Source of the DNA: Flavisolibacter tropicus | Lineage (GTDB): Bacteria > Bacteroidota > Bacteroidia > Chitinophagales > Chitinophagaceae | Direction: 5' to 3' | Length of the DNA stretch: 64,000 nt | Assembly: GCF_001644645.1 (NCBI RefSeq) | Contig: NZ_CP011390.1 | Span: 3,840,001-3,904,000 of the forward strand | Shown here: positions 34,200-43,789 of the stretch, piece by piece | Layout: each line of letters opens with the position of its first letter | Position numbering within the stretch: the first letter of the stretch is position 1 | Position numbers and translations under genes: made by a program | The notes under the pieces: generated by a model | What the model saw: the letters and a program-made list of their open reading frames with translations, nothing else | What the model was told of the DNA's origin: nothing | Database searches by the model: none

Positions 34200-34338
34200 G
34201 ATGTGAGGGCGCAAAGGTAGAAGGAGTTTTAATGATTTATGGTTTGATAAGTTCTAAATTTTACCGTTTACACCCTTTTGTCTTCAATTGATGCAAATGG
34301 CTCAGTAGTATAAATAAGCCTTGCTTATTTTAGCCGCT

Positions 34339-35673
34339 ATGAGAAAGTTACTACTAACTGCCCTGTTTTATGGAGGCGTCTTTTTTAGTCATGCTCAAAC
34401 CAATGCCTACCAGATCAAGGCGGGCAAATTGTTTGACAGCGAGACCGGAACGTTTCAAACCAATAAGGTCATACTAGTAAAAGGTGAAAAGATTGACACG
34501 GTTAAAAACAGTAGTGATCTTACTGCTGCCGACCAGAAAACCTATGCTACCGTAATTGACCTTTCCCGCTTTACCGTAATGCCAGGACTAATAGATGCAC
34601 ACACCCATTTGTTGTATAGAGAGGTTATTCATCCGGGCAATAACCCACCTGCCATGGATATGGCTAAGATGTTAACGTTGGAAGGCGATGCCTACCGGGC
34701 GCTTTATGGAGCGGCACGTGCCAAAGCCTATTTGGAGAGTGGTATTACAGCCGTGCAGGACCTGGGTAATTCCGGAAACTTTGGCGATGTGGCTTTACAA
34801 CGTGCCATCAATGAAGGACTGGTAACGGGCCCTCGTATGCGTTGTTCCGGGCCAGGCTTATCGACAGAAGGCGGTCAGTTTCCAGGTCTTATCTACAAAC
34901 ACAGAGACCTGGCCAATGATGAATACCGCATTGTAAAAGGTAGCGACGATGCTGTACAAGCCGTAAGAGAAAATATAACACAGGGGGCAGATGTAATTAA
35001 GATCTATGCCAATAACACACCCAATAAAACCATGCTTACGGTAGACGAAATCAAGGCCATTGTAACAGAAGCACACCGCTATGGCATTCGTGTTACGGCA
35101 CATGCTACAGATAATACCGCTGTTTGGAATGCTGTAACGGGTGGCGTAGATGGCATAGAACATGGCTACCGCTTAAACGATACAACACTGGAATTGATGG
35201 CAAAGAAAAATGTGGTAATGGTGCCTACGTTTTCAGACAGTGCCACAATGGTTGATTTTGTAAAACTGAACAACCTGGGTGATCCGGAAGAGATAAAGCG
35301 AACGCCACAGATCTTAGCTTCTTATAACAAATACAAAGTATCGCAGCTACAGCGCATCCGTCAAAAAGGTGTTACCATCGTGGCCGGAAGCGACGATTAT
35401 GTATCAACGTCGTTTCCCATGGCAGAAGTTTCTAAACGCACCCTCATTGGTTATGTACAGGCAGGTATGACCATTAAGGAAACATTGCAAGCGGCAACCT
35501 TAAACGCAGCAACACACCTGCGCTGGAAGGATAAAATAGGTGTTATAAAGAAAGGTGCTTTTGCCGATATCGTGGCTTTTGATGGAGACCTGGATACTAA
35601 CATCAATGCTTTGCTGAATACTCGTTTTGTAATGAAGGGTGGAAAAATATATACGGCCAACTATAATTTTTAA
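34339..35673 (+). CDS. Amidohydrolase family protein, exported (Xaa-Pro dipeptidase-like)
   Basis: Metal-dependent hydrolase with a signal (MRKLLLTALFYGGVFFSHAQ) and a TIM-barrel core. Motifs in order: VMPGLIDAHTHLLY (first metal HxH), GADVIKIYAN carrying the bridging Lys, IRVTAHATD and DGIEHGYRL (further His ligands), and TIVAGSDDYVS with the last Asp. The C-terminal composite domain ends in FADIVAFDGDL and VMKGGKIY. The set matches the imidazolonepropionase/Xaa-Pro dipeptidase-like subgroup, which hydrolyses peptides or cyclic amides outside the cytoplasm. I start at the ATG at 34339 instead of TTG 34321. Confidence 0.88.
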   Translation: MRKLLLTALFYGGVFFSHAQTNAYQIKAGKLFDSETGTFQTNKVILVKGEKIDTVKNSSDLTAADQKTYATVIDLSRFTVMPGLIDAHTHLLYREVIHPGNNPPAMDMAKMLTLEGDAYRALYGAARAKAYLESGITAVQDLGNSGNFGDVALQRAINEGLVTGPRMRCSGPGLSTEGGQFPGLIYKHRDLANDEYRIVKGSDDAVQAVRENITQGADVIKIYANNTPNKTMLTVDEIKAIVTEAHRYGIRVTAHATDNTAVWNAVTGGVDGIEHGYRLNDTTLELMAKKNVVMVPTFSDSATMVDFVKLNNLGDPEEIKRTPQILASYNKYKVSQLQRIRQKGVTIVAGSDDYVSTSFPMAEVSKRTLIGYVQAGMTIKETLQAATLNAATHLRWKDKIGVIKKGAFADIVAFDGDLDTNINALLNTRFVMKGGKIYTANYNF

Positions 35674-35866
35674 TAAGTGAATTAGCCTGAGATGTATGAT
35701 AACTCCATTGGGAATTTGAGATTTGGAATTTGAAATTCAACGCCCAGATATCACATATCTCAGTAAGAGGCATCAGGAAAGAAGTTTTTACTAAGATGTG
35801 GAATATCTCTAGCTCTTATAATACTATCCATGGTGTATGATAGCGCACAGGTAAAAGTTCTAACCA

Positions 35867-36298
35867 TTAAAGCAAAGGAATTTTTATACCCATACAGAGC
35901 ATCTCTTTAGATGTTCTGTATGGAAAATCCAGCGGAGCAGATCCAACATACAATTCCGCTTTCCTTTGATTTTCCCTACTGGCCTGAAATAACGGAATGC
36001 TAAGGGCCGCCAAACCGGAGCCAACCACCACAAGTGTTTTCCCTGTGCGTACGGCTCCCTCAACATCACCCGTTTCTGAAATACCCGCAATAGGTGCCAG
36101 ATACCAGATATAACCACCAAGCGCCAGCGTAACACCGCCAGTGGCAAGCAATACAGAAGCCTGGGTCTTTTGTGTCTTACTTAGTTTGAGATAATGTGCT
36201 CTGTTAGTTGCTTTATGTAAACTGTCCTTTTGGAGTTGTGCCATTAGAGACTTGCTAAATGATAGGCATACAATAAGCAGTAAAATAATTGGTTTCAT
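35867..36298 (-). CDS. Small exported membrane protein, unknown
   Basis: A 143-residue protein with signal MKPIILLLIVCLSFSKSLMA. After a basic stretch (HYLKLSKTQKTQASVLLAT) there are two glycine-rich hydrophobic segments (VLLATGGVTLALGGYIWYLA and TLVVVGSGLAALSIPLFQAS) separated by an acidic turn. The end, YRTSKEMLCMGIKIPLL, looks like a final beta strand. This architecture, a helical hairpin plus short tail, is common among Bacteroidota proteins of unknown role. No operon partner. Confidence 0.7.
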   Translation of the reverse strand: MKPIILLLIVCLSFSKSLMAQLQKDSLHKATNRAHYLKLSKTQKTQASVLLATGGVTLALGGYIWYLAPIAGISETGDVEGAVRTGKTLVVVGSGLAALSIPLFQASRENQRKAELYVGSAPLDFPYRTSKEMLCMGIKIPLL

Positions 36299-36652
36299 AG
36301 TAGCCTGTTTTTAGATGTTAGCATTTGTAAAAGATCTTGTAGTATCACAAGACCAAAGCTAGCATCAGCATCAAACGCAGGCTAATGGCTTATTGCAAAA
36401 GCACAGTATTTGTATAGTAAGATTTACTACAAAACACTAAAGAGAGCATTGCATTATTATTTTTCACTACAAGAAGGTATAGTCTTAGCAAATAGCCTTA
36501 ACACATTAAAAATAAAGCATATAAAGGCTGGTCGCTCATTAGATCCCTGAAATGAAAATCGCTAATCAGTAAAAGCCAGCTCAATAAGGGAACCTATCTT
36601 AAACATTCAGGTAAGTAATCGGGCTAATCCTATCAATCCATTAAATCCGCGG
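36299..36652. other. Intergenic region, nothing recognised
   Basis: 354 bases between two minus-strand genes. It contains AT-rich sequence and words of the type CTAATCCTATCAATCCATTA (36624-36645), related to words elsewhere in the window. No ORF, RNA gene or clear terminator. Confidence 0.45.
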
Positions 36653-37891
36653 TTAGAAAAGGAAGCCCATCCTTACATGGAACACCAGGTCTTCTTTTGA
36701 GAAGCCAATGGTTCCATTGACCAGCAATGAATTAAAGAATTGAATCACTGGGCCACCGCCATATCCAGCATGCCAGGTATTGGATTTCTCACCAGGTTGC
36801 CACACACGACCATCATCTACAAAGGCCAGGAAGCCCACCTTGCCATCAAAGACACGGTTTTGGGTAGGCCATAGGAAACGCAGCTCATTGTTGTTGTAGA
36901 CGGTGTGTGTACCATAAAAGCGTTGCCGGCGGAAGCCGCGCAGGTTTTCATTTCCGCCAAGGCGGTTCAACTGGTAAAATTCAGGATCACCTTGAATAGT
37001 GGCACCGCCTGCTCTTAGGGCTAATGTGATAACCCGGGATAAGGGCAGGTATACAGCCGCTGATGAAGTATAGCGAGTAAAATCTCTACCATCATCATTT
37101 ACATCCGTGCTTTTCACATTCTTTACATAAGAAGCGGCAGCGTTAAACACAAAGCCTCTGGAGGGTGAAATAGCGTTGTCCATTTTCGCATAGGCGTAAG
37201 TGACAGTGCCACCCATAAAATGTTTTATCTCTAAATCTTTTGGTGAAAGGTTATCCATGTAGTCGTGGATGTATTGATTCTCATCAGGGTGAATCTTTAC
37301 ATTTTGATAAAAGGGACTGAATTCAATAAAATGTTTATGATTGAACAACCGATTAATACCAACGGCGCTATAAAACTCTGTACTATATAAGCGATAGTAT
37401 TTGTTACGGACATCATCGCGCTTTTGCGTTTCATTACCTACACCAAAAAAATAAACCGAGTTGGGGATATCTAATCTACCGGTCAACGCTATATTCCATT
37501 TACCAATTACTTGGTTCCACAGACCTTGGTATTCTATGGCAAATGAGTTGCGGTTAATACCATAATAAGCGATCAGGCTTTGCTCATAGGCAAAGGGCTC
37601 TTTGTTTTTATAGCGACGAACACGGTAGCCTACACCAATGTTGAGGCTGGGTCTGATGGCAAAGCCAATCTTGTCTTTGTGGGAAGTATCAGCTTCGTCT
37701 TTATAATACCGTTTCTTCAGGGCATAGTAGAAAGGGCTTTTATTCAGCGAATCCAAAAGGTATTGTTCTGTTTGTGGGTTCACTTGAACGGTAATAGCCG
37801 GATTTACTCGGGTGGTATCCTGGGCACGAAGCTTAATGGTCAATAATAAGGTAACACTTAATAAGATGGCTATCTGATCTACTCTTTTCAT
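36653..37891 (-). CDS. BamA/TamA (Omp85) family outer-membrane protein
   Basis: A 412-residue protein with signal MKRVDQIAILLSVTLLLTIKLRAQ and the C-terminal bacterial surface antigen barrel. The diagnostic segment NENLRGFRRQRFYGTHTVYN contains the conserved RGF loop motif, followed by ELRFLWPTQNRVFDGKVGFLAFVDDGRVW and an ending LVFHVRMGFLF suited to a final strand. POTRA domains are absent, as in the short Omp85-like or patatin-associated forms. It may insert or secrete a partner, but none is encoded beside it. It is monocistronic. Confidence 0.85.
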   Translation of the reverse strand: MKRVDQIAILLSVTLLLTIKLRAQDTTRVNPAITVQVNPQTEQYLLDSLNKSPFYYALKKRYYKDEADTSHKDKIGFAIRPSLNIGVGYRVRRYKNKEPFAYEQSLIAYYGINRNSFAIEYQGLWNQVIGKWNIALTGRLDIPNSVYFFGVGNETQKRDDVRNKYYRLYSTEFYSAVGINRLFNHKHFIEFSPFYQNVKIHPDENQYIHDYMDNLSPKDLEIKHFMGGTVTYAYAKMDNAISPSRGFVFNAAASYVKNVKSTDVNDDGRDFTRYTSSAAVYLPLSRVITLALRAGGATIQGDPEFYQLNRLGGNENLRGFRRQRFYGTHTVYNNNELRFLWPTQNRVFDGKVGFLAFVDDGRVWQPGEKSNTWHAGYGGGPVIQFFNSLLVNGTIGFSKEDLVFHVRMGFLF

Positions 37892-38480
37892 AACACACTG
37901 TTAAGCATATCTACTAATAGATAGCTATAACCAAGCCAGTATTATATACATTGGGAATTTGAGATTTGATATTTGGAATTTGTCGGTATTCGAATTTCTC
38001 CACACTACCAGTCTATTTAATTCAAAAGGATATTATGTGCTAGTTTGTTTCTAAGTGTCAACATTTTGAGGAATGAACGTATAAATCCCTGTAGAATAAG
38101 GCTTTTTCAGGTATGGTTTCATACGTATAGCTCTTGTTTTGGCACGGTTTTGAAAAGAGTAAAAGAAAAACGTGAGTTATGGAAATGCGTAAAGAAAACA
38201 ATGAAAACAAGAGAAGAAGAAAAGTGTTGAACCGACCTACGCTGGTGCGTTCCGTAAAAGCAGGACAAGCATTGAGTGCTACATATTCAAGAGAAACTAA
38301 CACAACTTCTTCATTCGCTTCTCTTTGGAAATCGTAATCCCAACTTCTTTATCAACGCCTTTTTCCTATTCAGAAAAGAATCAACAAAGCGAGCAGGCGT
38401 ATTCGTTTCATTAACAAGAATTGTCAATAGGTACAGTAAATAAAAAAGCCACAAACGGTATGGCTTGTGGCTTTTTTATT
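37892..38480. other. Intergenic region with a word array and the mla terminator
   Basis: 589 bases. At 37950-37982 there is a TTTGAGATTTGATATTTGG-type word array like those at 35711 and 47846. The following 400 bases contain only unconvincing short frames. The terminator of the mla-type operon closes the right end (38442-38478). Confidence 0.55.
38442..38478 (-). terminator. Terminator of the mlaEFD-type operon
   Basis: 13-bp stem AAAAAAGCCACAA / TTGTGGCTTTTTT with a 10-base loop, immediately after the MCE gene stop on the minus strand, ending in a T run. Confidence 0.88.
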
Positions 38481-39470
38481 TTATTGCGGTGCCGAAGCGG
38501 CGGCTTTACTGGCTTTGGCGGCTTCTTTGTCTTTTTTCTTAAAGTAGCCTCTGAATAGGAAGTTGTGTTGCATAGCCTCCATATTCTCATCCAGCTTTTC
38601 TGTGCTGGATTGAAGGTTGCGGAGGGTTTCTTTCAATTGGGCGGCAGCTTCTGCATCATTGAGTAATACACCTACTGCACCTTGATTGGTATTTAAGCGT
38701 TGTGTGGTTTTGTGCAATTCTTCAATCATAGCATTTGCCGTGAGTGAAGCTTGCTGTACTTGTGCCATAGTAGAACGTAAGCGGCTAAAGATAACCGTGT
38801 CGGTGATCAAATCGTTGGTCAGTGAACCCTTGGCTTGCAGCTTGGAAGCATAGTCCGCCATATCAGCAACCATTGCATCGGCCTTTGAAGAAGTGCCTCT
38901 CAATGAAATCAGCATCGATTCTACCTGGTTGGCAATGCCTTCATCTTTCAACAACTTGCCCAGTGTACCCTGTCCGGCAGCAATGCCTTTACTTACTTCC
39001 TTGAAATCGGTAGTAATGGCCAGGATATTTTTATTGTTTTCCTGCAAGGTGCTCATCATATCGTCCATGCTCAGTGCTTTTTCAACACCTAGTATATCGC
39101 CGGTTTGTGCAACAGGCGATTGTGGTGAGCCACCATAAATAACAATGATCTTATTACCAATTAAGCCATCCGATCCAACTTTAGCTTTGGAATCTTTATG
39201 AACATACTGTTGGTATTTTTCCTCTACGTTCAAGGTCACTTCCACCTGTGCATTGGAAATAAAGTTGAGTTTTTTAACCGTACCCACCTTAACACCAGAC
39301 AGCCAGATATTATTGCCGGTTTGTAAACCATTCACATCGTTAAAGATGGCTCTTACGCTAATGGTATCGGCAAAGGTTTTATTCTGACCACCTAAGGCCA
39401 GTACACCGGCAATGAAAATAACCAGTGCTATAAAAATGAAAATACCTACTGTGATTGCTCTTTTATTCAT
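38481..39470 (-). CDS. mlaD: MCE-domain (MlaD-like) lipid-binding protein
   Basis: Periplasmic, membrane-anchored substrate-binding subunit of a lipid ABC transporter. The N-terminal helix (ITVGIFIFIALVIFIAGVLAL) is followed by the MCE domain: VRAIFNDVNGLQTGNNIWLSGV with the typical VxGLxxGxxVxxxGV pattern, KVGTVKKLNF, and DGLIGNKIIVIYGGSP. A long helical coiled region (about 140-300) and a Lys/Ala-rich tail (KKKDKEAAKASKAAASAPQ) follow. It lies 6 bases from the ATPase gene. With MlaE and MlaF it should move phospholipids between the membranes. Confidence 0.92.
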   Translation of the reverse strand: MNKRAITVGIFIFIALVIFIAGVLALGGQNKTFADTISVRAIFNDVNGLQTGNNIWLSGVKVGTVKKLNFISNAQVEVTLNVEEKYQQYVHKDSKAKVGSDGLIGNKIIVIYGGSPQSPVAQTGDILGVEKALSMDDMMSTLQENNKNILAITTDFKEVSKGIAAGQGTLGKLLKDEGIANQVESMLISLRGTSSKADAMVADMADYASKLQAKGSLTNDLITDTVIFSRLRSTMAQVQQASLTANAMIEELHKTTQRLNTNQGAVGVLLNDAEAAAQLKETLRNLQSSTEKLDENMEAMQHNFLFRGYFKKKDKEAAKASKAAASAPQ

Positions 39471-39476
39471 AAATAC

Positions 39477-40250
39477 TTACTGTATAAAATTATAGTCGTA
39501 AAAACTTTTGATCCGTTCGTCCTGTGCGTTAAATACCTGTTCAAACGTTCCCTGTTTTACAAAGCGGCCGTCCAGTAGCATGGCTACCTTATCACCGGTT
39601 TCTTTAGCACAGGTCAGGTCGTGGGTGATGATGATAGAGGTAGTATGAAATTGGCGCTGCACTTCATTGATCAGCCGGTTGATCTCACCACTGGTAATAG
39701 GGTCTAATCCAGCAGTAGGCTCATCATAAAGCATGATCTGTGGCTGCAGAATGAGTGTGCGTGCAATACCAATCCGCTTGCGCTGTCCGCCCGACAGTTC
39801 TGATGGCATCTGGTTGATGGTTTGCGACAAACCGACCGCATCCAATACCCGCTCTACAGAACGACTCACTTCGGCTTTGCTTAGTTTCCGGTGGTGACGT
39901 ACCAGCGGAAACTCCAGGTTCTCACGCACCGTCATACTATCGTAAAGGGCACTGCTTTGAAAGGAGAAGCCGATCTTAAGGCGAAGCTCTCGAAGTTCTT
40001 TTTCATTCAGGTCTACCACATTTTCGCCCAATACGATCACCGTTCCGGCATCAGGCTTTAGCAGACCGGAAATGATCTTGATGAGTACTGATTTCCCGGT
40101 ACCCGAGCGTCCCAATACCACTAGGTTTTCCCCTTTGCACACTTTCAGGTCAACGCCTCTTAACACATGATTGTCACCAAAGGACTTGTACAGTCCCTGG
40201 ATGGTAATCATCTCCACATTGCAATCGATATACGGGCTTTGGTGTTGCAT
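39477..40250 (-). CDS. mlaF: ABC transporter ATPase (MlaF-like)
   Basis: Cytoplasmic ATPase of the lipid-transport complex. Motifs: VVLGRSGTGKSVLIKIISG (Walker A), FSFQSSALYDSMTVRENLEF (Q-loop with the SALFD-like motif specific to Mla/MCE ATPases), SELSGGQRKRIGIARTL (signature), MLYDEPTAGLDPIT (Walker B) and IIITHDLT (H-loop). The 257-residue length is typical. The start is ATG 40250; an internal ATG at 40211 (MITIQGLY) would also fit. It lies 12 bases downstream of the permease gene and 6 bases upstream of mlaD, one operon. Confidence 0.94.
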   Translation of the reverse strand: MQHQSPYIDCNVEMITIQGLYKSFGDNHVLRGVDLKVCKGENLVVLGRSGTGKSVLIKIISGLLKPDAGTVIVLGENVVDLNEKELRELRLKIGFSFQSSALYDSMTVRENLEFPLVRHHRKLSKAEVSRSVERVLDAVGLSQTINQMPSELSGGQRKRIGIARTLILQPQIMLYDEPTAGLDPITSGEINRLINEVQRQFHTTSIIITHDLTCAKETGDKVAMLLDGRFVKQGTFEQVFNAQDERIKSFYDYNFIQ

Positions 40251-40262
40251 GTTACATTATAG

Positions 40263-41063
40263 TTATAGGAAGCGGAAGTAGTTTACAATTTGAACAATGA
40301 TGATCTCTTCAATAAAGATCAGGAACATAGAAATCACCACTGAGCTGTTGGCGGCACGACCCACGCCTTCGGTGCCTTGCGATGCTTTATAGCCTTGATA
40401 GCAACCCACAATGCCGATGGTAAAGCCATAAGCAATAGCTTTTATCAATGAGGAAAGAAAATCCAAAAAGGTGATCTTTTCAAAAGCCTTTTGTAAAAAG
40501 GTAGTGAAGCTCGTTAGCTCATTCAGGTGAATATCCAGGTAAGATCCCATTAGTCCCACAAAGGCGGTATACATCATCAGCATGGGGATGGTTAACGTAG
40601 TGGCCACCACACGACTCACCACCAGGAACTTAAACGGGTTCACGGCCGACACTTCCATGGCATCAATTTGTTCAGTAACCTTCATAGATCCTAATTCTGC
40701 ACCAATATTTGAGCCCACTTTACCAGCTGTGATCAGCGAGGTCACCAACGGAGCCAGGGCGCGGATCATGGCAATGGCCACCAGTGAAGGCAGCCAGGAG
40801 GTAGCACCAAATTCAGAAAGTGAAGGGCGCGACTGCTTGGTAAATACAAAACCGGTAATAAAGCCGGTTAGGGTAATCAATGGCAGCGATTTATAACCGA
40901 TCTCATAGCACTGCCGGATGATTTCTTTTCCTTCAAAGGGTGGCAGCACCAGCTCTTTGAAGAAACGGGCAACAAAGTGAAAGGCATTATAAACACCTGC
41001 AAAAAAAGCGTCTAACCTTCTGGTGATAAAATACTTCCTGGGCGGCTTTACCTGTGTCTTCAT
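40263..41063 (-). CDS. mlaE: MlaE-like ABC transporter permease
   Basis: Inner-membrane permease of the MCE-type lipid transporter. The family segments are all present: VLPPFEGKEIIRQCYEIGYKSLPLI, LVTSLITAGKVGSNIGAELGSMKVTEQIDAMEV (the strongly conserved GAELG...EQIDAL motif) and VNPFKFLVVSRVVATTLTIPMLM. Near the end comes IGIVGCYQGYKASQGTEGVGRAANSSVV. The 266-residue length is usual. It is the first gene of a tight three-gene operon (E-F-D) on the minus strand. MlaB and MlaC homologues are not seen here and are often located elsewhere in Bacteroidota. Confidence 0.94.
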   Translation of the reverse strand: MKTQVKPPRKYFITRRLDAFFAGVYNAFHFVARFFKELVLPPFEGKEIIRQCYEIGYKSLPLITLTGFITGFVFTKQSRPSLSEFGATSWLPSLVAIAMIRALAPLVTSLITAGKVGSNIGAELGSMKVTEQIDAMEVSAVNPFKFLVVSRVVATTLTIPMLMMYTAFVGLMGSYLDIHLNELTSFTTFLQKAFEKITFLDFLSSLIKAIAYGFTIGIVGCYQGYKASQGTEGVGRAANSSVVISMFLIFIEEIIIVQIVNYFRFL

Positions 41064-41388
41064 TGATTAATACCGGCTTAATGCGTTTTTTGTTTCGCTG
41101 TGGTTTAAAGGTCTAAGGGCCGCAAAGGTAGGTTTATACCCCTTTTATTCGAACACTTTGGGGCGCTATCGCTATCTTATATTTAAATAGCTCATAAGTT
41201 CTGCCGGTAGCTGTAAAGTGGACAAGAGAGCAAAAACTTATGGTTTTTCAGTGCCGATAAGGAATTGCGGGATGTGGAAAAATAGTAAAATCACCACCCT
41301 CTGACTTCTTCCTTGTCAACCCTTTCCTCTTAATCCTGGTTTTCTTTCTGTGGACTGGCATCTGTCGGCTGTGGACTTTCCCTTGACC
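41064..41388. other. Intergenic region upstream of mlaE-type gene
   Basis: 325 bases. It holds the mla-type promoter region, an inverted copy of the AAGTGTTCGAA word next to GGGGCG (41146-41168), and a GTCCAC-type word array at 41345-41385 (TGTGGACTGGCATCTGTCGG, then CTGTGGACTTTCC). No gene. Confidence 0.5.
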
Positions 41389-41730
41389 CTACGGCAACTG
41401 CTCTCTTTGTTGGTGGTAAGTATGTTCATTGGCATAAAAATGCCGTATGCCGTCTCCTTTAATGCTTTCAAGGATTAAAATGCCGTCTTCCAAAGTAATA
41501 ATGCGATAGGTTTCAATATCATTAATAAATAAAACGGCGCCGCTTTCGCGGTATTCTATTTTCCAATGTCGCTCCAGTTTGTCTTTTGTTTCGTTGGCCA
41601 GTTGGTAGGTAACCGTACCATCGGCTTTAAAGGTCCAGCGAGAAGCGTCTTTTTCCTCTTTATGGTCCTCGCGTTCGCCATTGCTCATCTTGTAACCGAT
41701 CCAGGTGTCAATAATTGTATTGTTGTCCAT
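41389..41730 (-). CDS. Lipocalin-like small protein, unknown
   Basis: About 113 residues from ATG 41730 (MDNNTIIDTWIGYKMSNGE). The pattern of WTFKADGTVTYQLANE, HWKIEYRESGAVLFIND and YRIITLEDGILILESIKG is that of lipocalin-like or DUF-type eight-stranded barrel fragments. The start is uncertain: the frame stays open upstream to a GTG at 41865, adding 45 residues with no signal peptide and little protein-like character, so I prefer the ATG. It is divergent from the S41 gene. Function unknown. Confidence 0.6.
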   Translation of the reverse strand: MDNNTIIDTWIGYKMSNGEREDHKEEKDASRWTFKADGTVTYQLANETKDKLERHWKIEYRESGAVLFINDIETYRIITLEDGILILESIKGDGIRHFYANEHTYHQQREQLP

Positions 41731-41927
41731 TGCCAGCGGTTTAGCGTTAGGAATTGATTGCTGCAAAGCTTGTTCCAGCCTTTCTGCATCCTTAAAACAG
41801 TGGTAAAAGAAAGCTGTTAAAGAAGACTTTTTGCAATTCAACCCTAAATATGACGACTGGAACACATATAAGGGTGCAGAAAGGCTGAGTTTTATAATTT
41901 CACCCGCTATAAGACCAATCTTCTATT

Positions 41928-42947
41928 ATGAGGTTTAAGCTATTTCTTATTGGAGCAAGTTTGTTAGGTACGCTGGAAAGTACTGCCCAGCGCCCTGACT
42001 CGGTGACACGCTATATTGATTCGGCTATTCAGGTTTTTAAAGAGCATTCGCTCTATGCTGCTACTGTAAACTGGAAGCAGGTACAAGATAGTGTAGACCT
42101 CCTCTCTCAAACCGCTACTACCTACAAGCAAGCGGATGCTTCCATTATCTGGGCTTTTTCACAATTGAAAGACAAGCATGGCTTCGTGGCTACGAATGAT
42201 AGTTTTTACCGGTATTCTGACGGAGAGACGAGGGTTTTGAGCAAAGGGATTTTAGCGGAGTATAAAAAGCCGCGATCTATAAAAGTTGAAGTGTTAGCCA
42301 ATAAGGTAGGTTACTATAAGATGCCATCGGTTCAAATTGGAAGCAATACCGCCAAGATGAAAGAGTGGGCCAATAACCTCTCCGACTCGTTGTGCAAACT
42401 GCTGGCACTACAACCCCGATCATTGATCATTGATCTGCGTATGAACAATGGCGGTAATAGTGCACCTATGTTTGAAGCACTCAAACCCTTACTGGGTAAG
42501 AGTTATACTACTTATGGCGCTAACAGCCAGTTTAAAATCCTAAAAAAGGAAAGCGATAGTGCTACGTTAGCATATCAACAGCACGCCATTCCGGATCGTT
42601 TATGCGCGCCCACTAACCCTAGTATGCGTATTGCTGTCTTAATTGGACCTGGTACCGCCAGCTCGGGCGAGATTTTAGCAATGGCCCTTTCTTCAAGATC
42701 CAATACCCGCTTATTTGGGGAGAAGACAATAGGAGTGTGTAATGCCACAAATGGCTTTCTGTTAACCACAAACGCTTTTTATTGCCTGTTGGTAGAAAAC
42801 TATGTAGCCGATTATAAACAGAAGATCAATAAGGCGCAAATAGTAGTACCCGATGTGTATGTGAAAAGTGACAATGACAACTACACCAGCCCAGCCGACG
42901 ATCCCACCGTACAGGCTGCCTTGCAGTGGTTAAGCAAAAAGAAATAG
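41928..42947 (+). CDS. S41 family serine protease, short form
   Basis: Exported 339-residue protease-like protein (signal MRFKLFLIGASLLGTLESTA). The S41 core is present: SLIIDLRMNNGGNSAPMFEA at 165-184, AVLIGPGTASSGEILAMAL at 236-254 with the nucleophile at Ser245 or 246, and LFGEKTIGVCNATNGFLL. There is a single N-terminal helical domain and no evident PDZ. It is more compact than the S41 protein at 12.7 kb. The substrate is unknown. A word array follows the stop instead of a clear terminator. Confidence 0.88.
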   Translation: MRFKLFLIGASLLGTLESTAQRPDSVTRYIDSAIQVFKEHSLYAATVNWKQVQDSVDLLSQTATTYKQADASIIWAFSQLKDKHGFVATNDSFYRYSDGETRVLSKGILAEYKKPRSIKVEVLANKVGYYKMPSVQIGSNTAKMKEWANNLSDSLCKLLALQPRSLIIDLRMNNGGNSAPMFEALKPLLGKSYTTYGANSQFKILKKESDSATLAYQQHAIPDRLCAPTNPSMRIAVLIGPGTASSGEILAMALSSRSNTRLFGEKTIGVCNATNGFLLTTNAFYCLLVENYVADYKQKINKAQIVVPDVYVKSDNDNYTSPADDPTVQAALQWLSKKK

Positions 42948-43089
42948 AAATTAAAAAGCGCAGTAAATGAGAAGACAGTTGACGGTTAATAGTTGACAGT
43001 CAACTGTCGGCAATTAGAGGCTGTTCCCTGCTAACTGCCAACTGTCTTCTGCCAACTAAATACGCACTTCTTAATTGAAAAGAGTATAA
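42948..43089. repeat. Word array of the AGTTGACAGTCAACT type
   Basis: GACAGTTGACGGTTAATAGT, then TGACAGTCAACTGTCGGC and CTGCCAACTGTCTTCTGCCA. Overlapping imperfect copies of AGTTGAC occur on both strands, including the palindrome AGTTGACAGTCAACT. Confidence 0.75.
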
Positions 43090-43620
43090 TTATCCTTGCT
43101 TTATCAATTGTACTTCTGCCATTAGACGCACATCATCGCTAACCACTACACTGCCCGCTTCAGTAACGGCATCCCAGGTCAGGTTAAATTCTTTACGTTT
43201 GATCTTACCCTTTACAGTAAAGCCTGCTTTATATTGGCCGTAAGGATCTACTACGGTGCCCATAAACTCTACGTCTAGTGTGATCGGTTTGGTAATGCCC
43301 CTGATGGTAAGGTCGCCGTGAAGCTTGGCTTCATCACCGTGGCTTTCGTATTTGCCACCTACAAAACGAAGCTGGTCGTGATTTGCTGAATCAAAGAAGT
43401 CGGCCGATTTCAGGTGTGTGTCGCGCTGGTCGTTGTTGGTATCAATCGAATCGATGTCAGCGGTAAACTCAATTCGTTTTGCTGTGTGGAAATCTTCAGT
43501 TTCCGTTTCTACTTCCAGGTTAAATGTTCTGAAGTAACCTGTAACGGTAGTGATCATTAGGTGTTTTACCTTGAATTGAATCTCTGAGTGTGCCGGGTCG
43601 ATCTTCCAAAGAATTGCCAT
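43090..43620 (-). CDS. YceI family protein
   Basis: Lipocalin-like YceI domain of 176 residues, which binds isoprenoid-type lipids in characterised members. MAILWKIDPAHSEIQFKVKH is the classic start, followed by VTGYFRTFNLEVETE, FTADIDSIDTNNDQRDTHLK, SADFFDSANHDQLRFVG, LTIRGITKPITLDVEFMG and FNLTWDAVTEAGSVVVSDDV. No signal peptide is present, so this version is cytoplasmic, unlike the E. coli periplasmic protein. It stands alone with no operon partner. Confidence 0.95.
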   Translation of the reverse strand: MAILWKIDPAHSEIQFKVKHLMITTVTGYFRTFNLEVETETEDFHTAKRIEFTADIDSIDTNNDQRDTHLKSADFFDSANHDQLRFVGGKYESHGDEAKLHGDLTIRGITKPITLDVEFMGTVVDPYGQYKAGFTVKGKIKRKEFNLTWDAVTEAGSVVVSDDVRLMAEVQLIKQG

Positions 43621-43789
43621 AGCTATTGATTTTGATGTTTAAACAAACTTAATCAATGTTTCAACATTGAGCAAGGGGCTAGTCTTCCTAATAGAAGCGA
43701 TAGTGTAGTAATCAAAAACCTTACCCTATACACGTTGCCGGGTTTAAATTGGCCCTATTATTTTATGCTTAAATTAAAGCACAGCCGCT

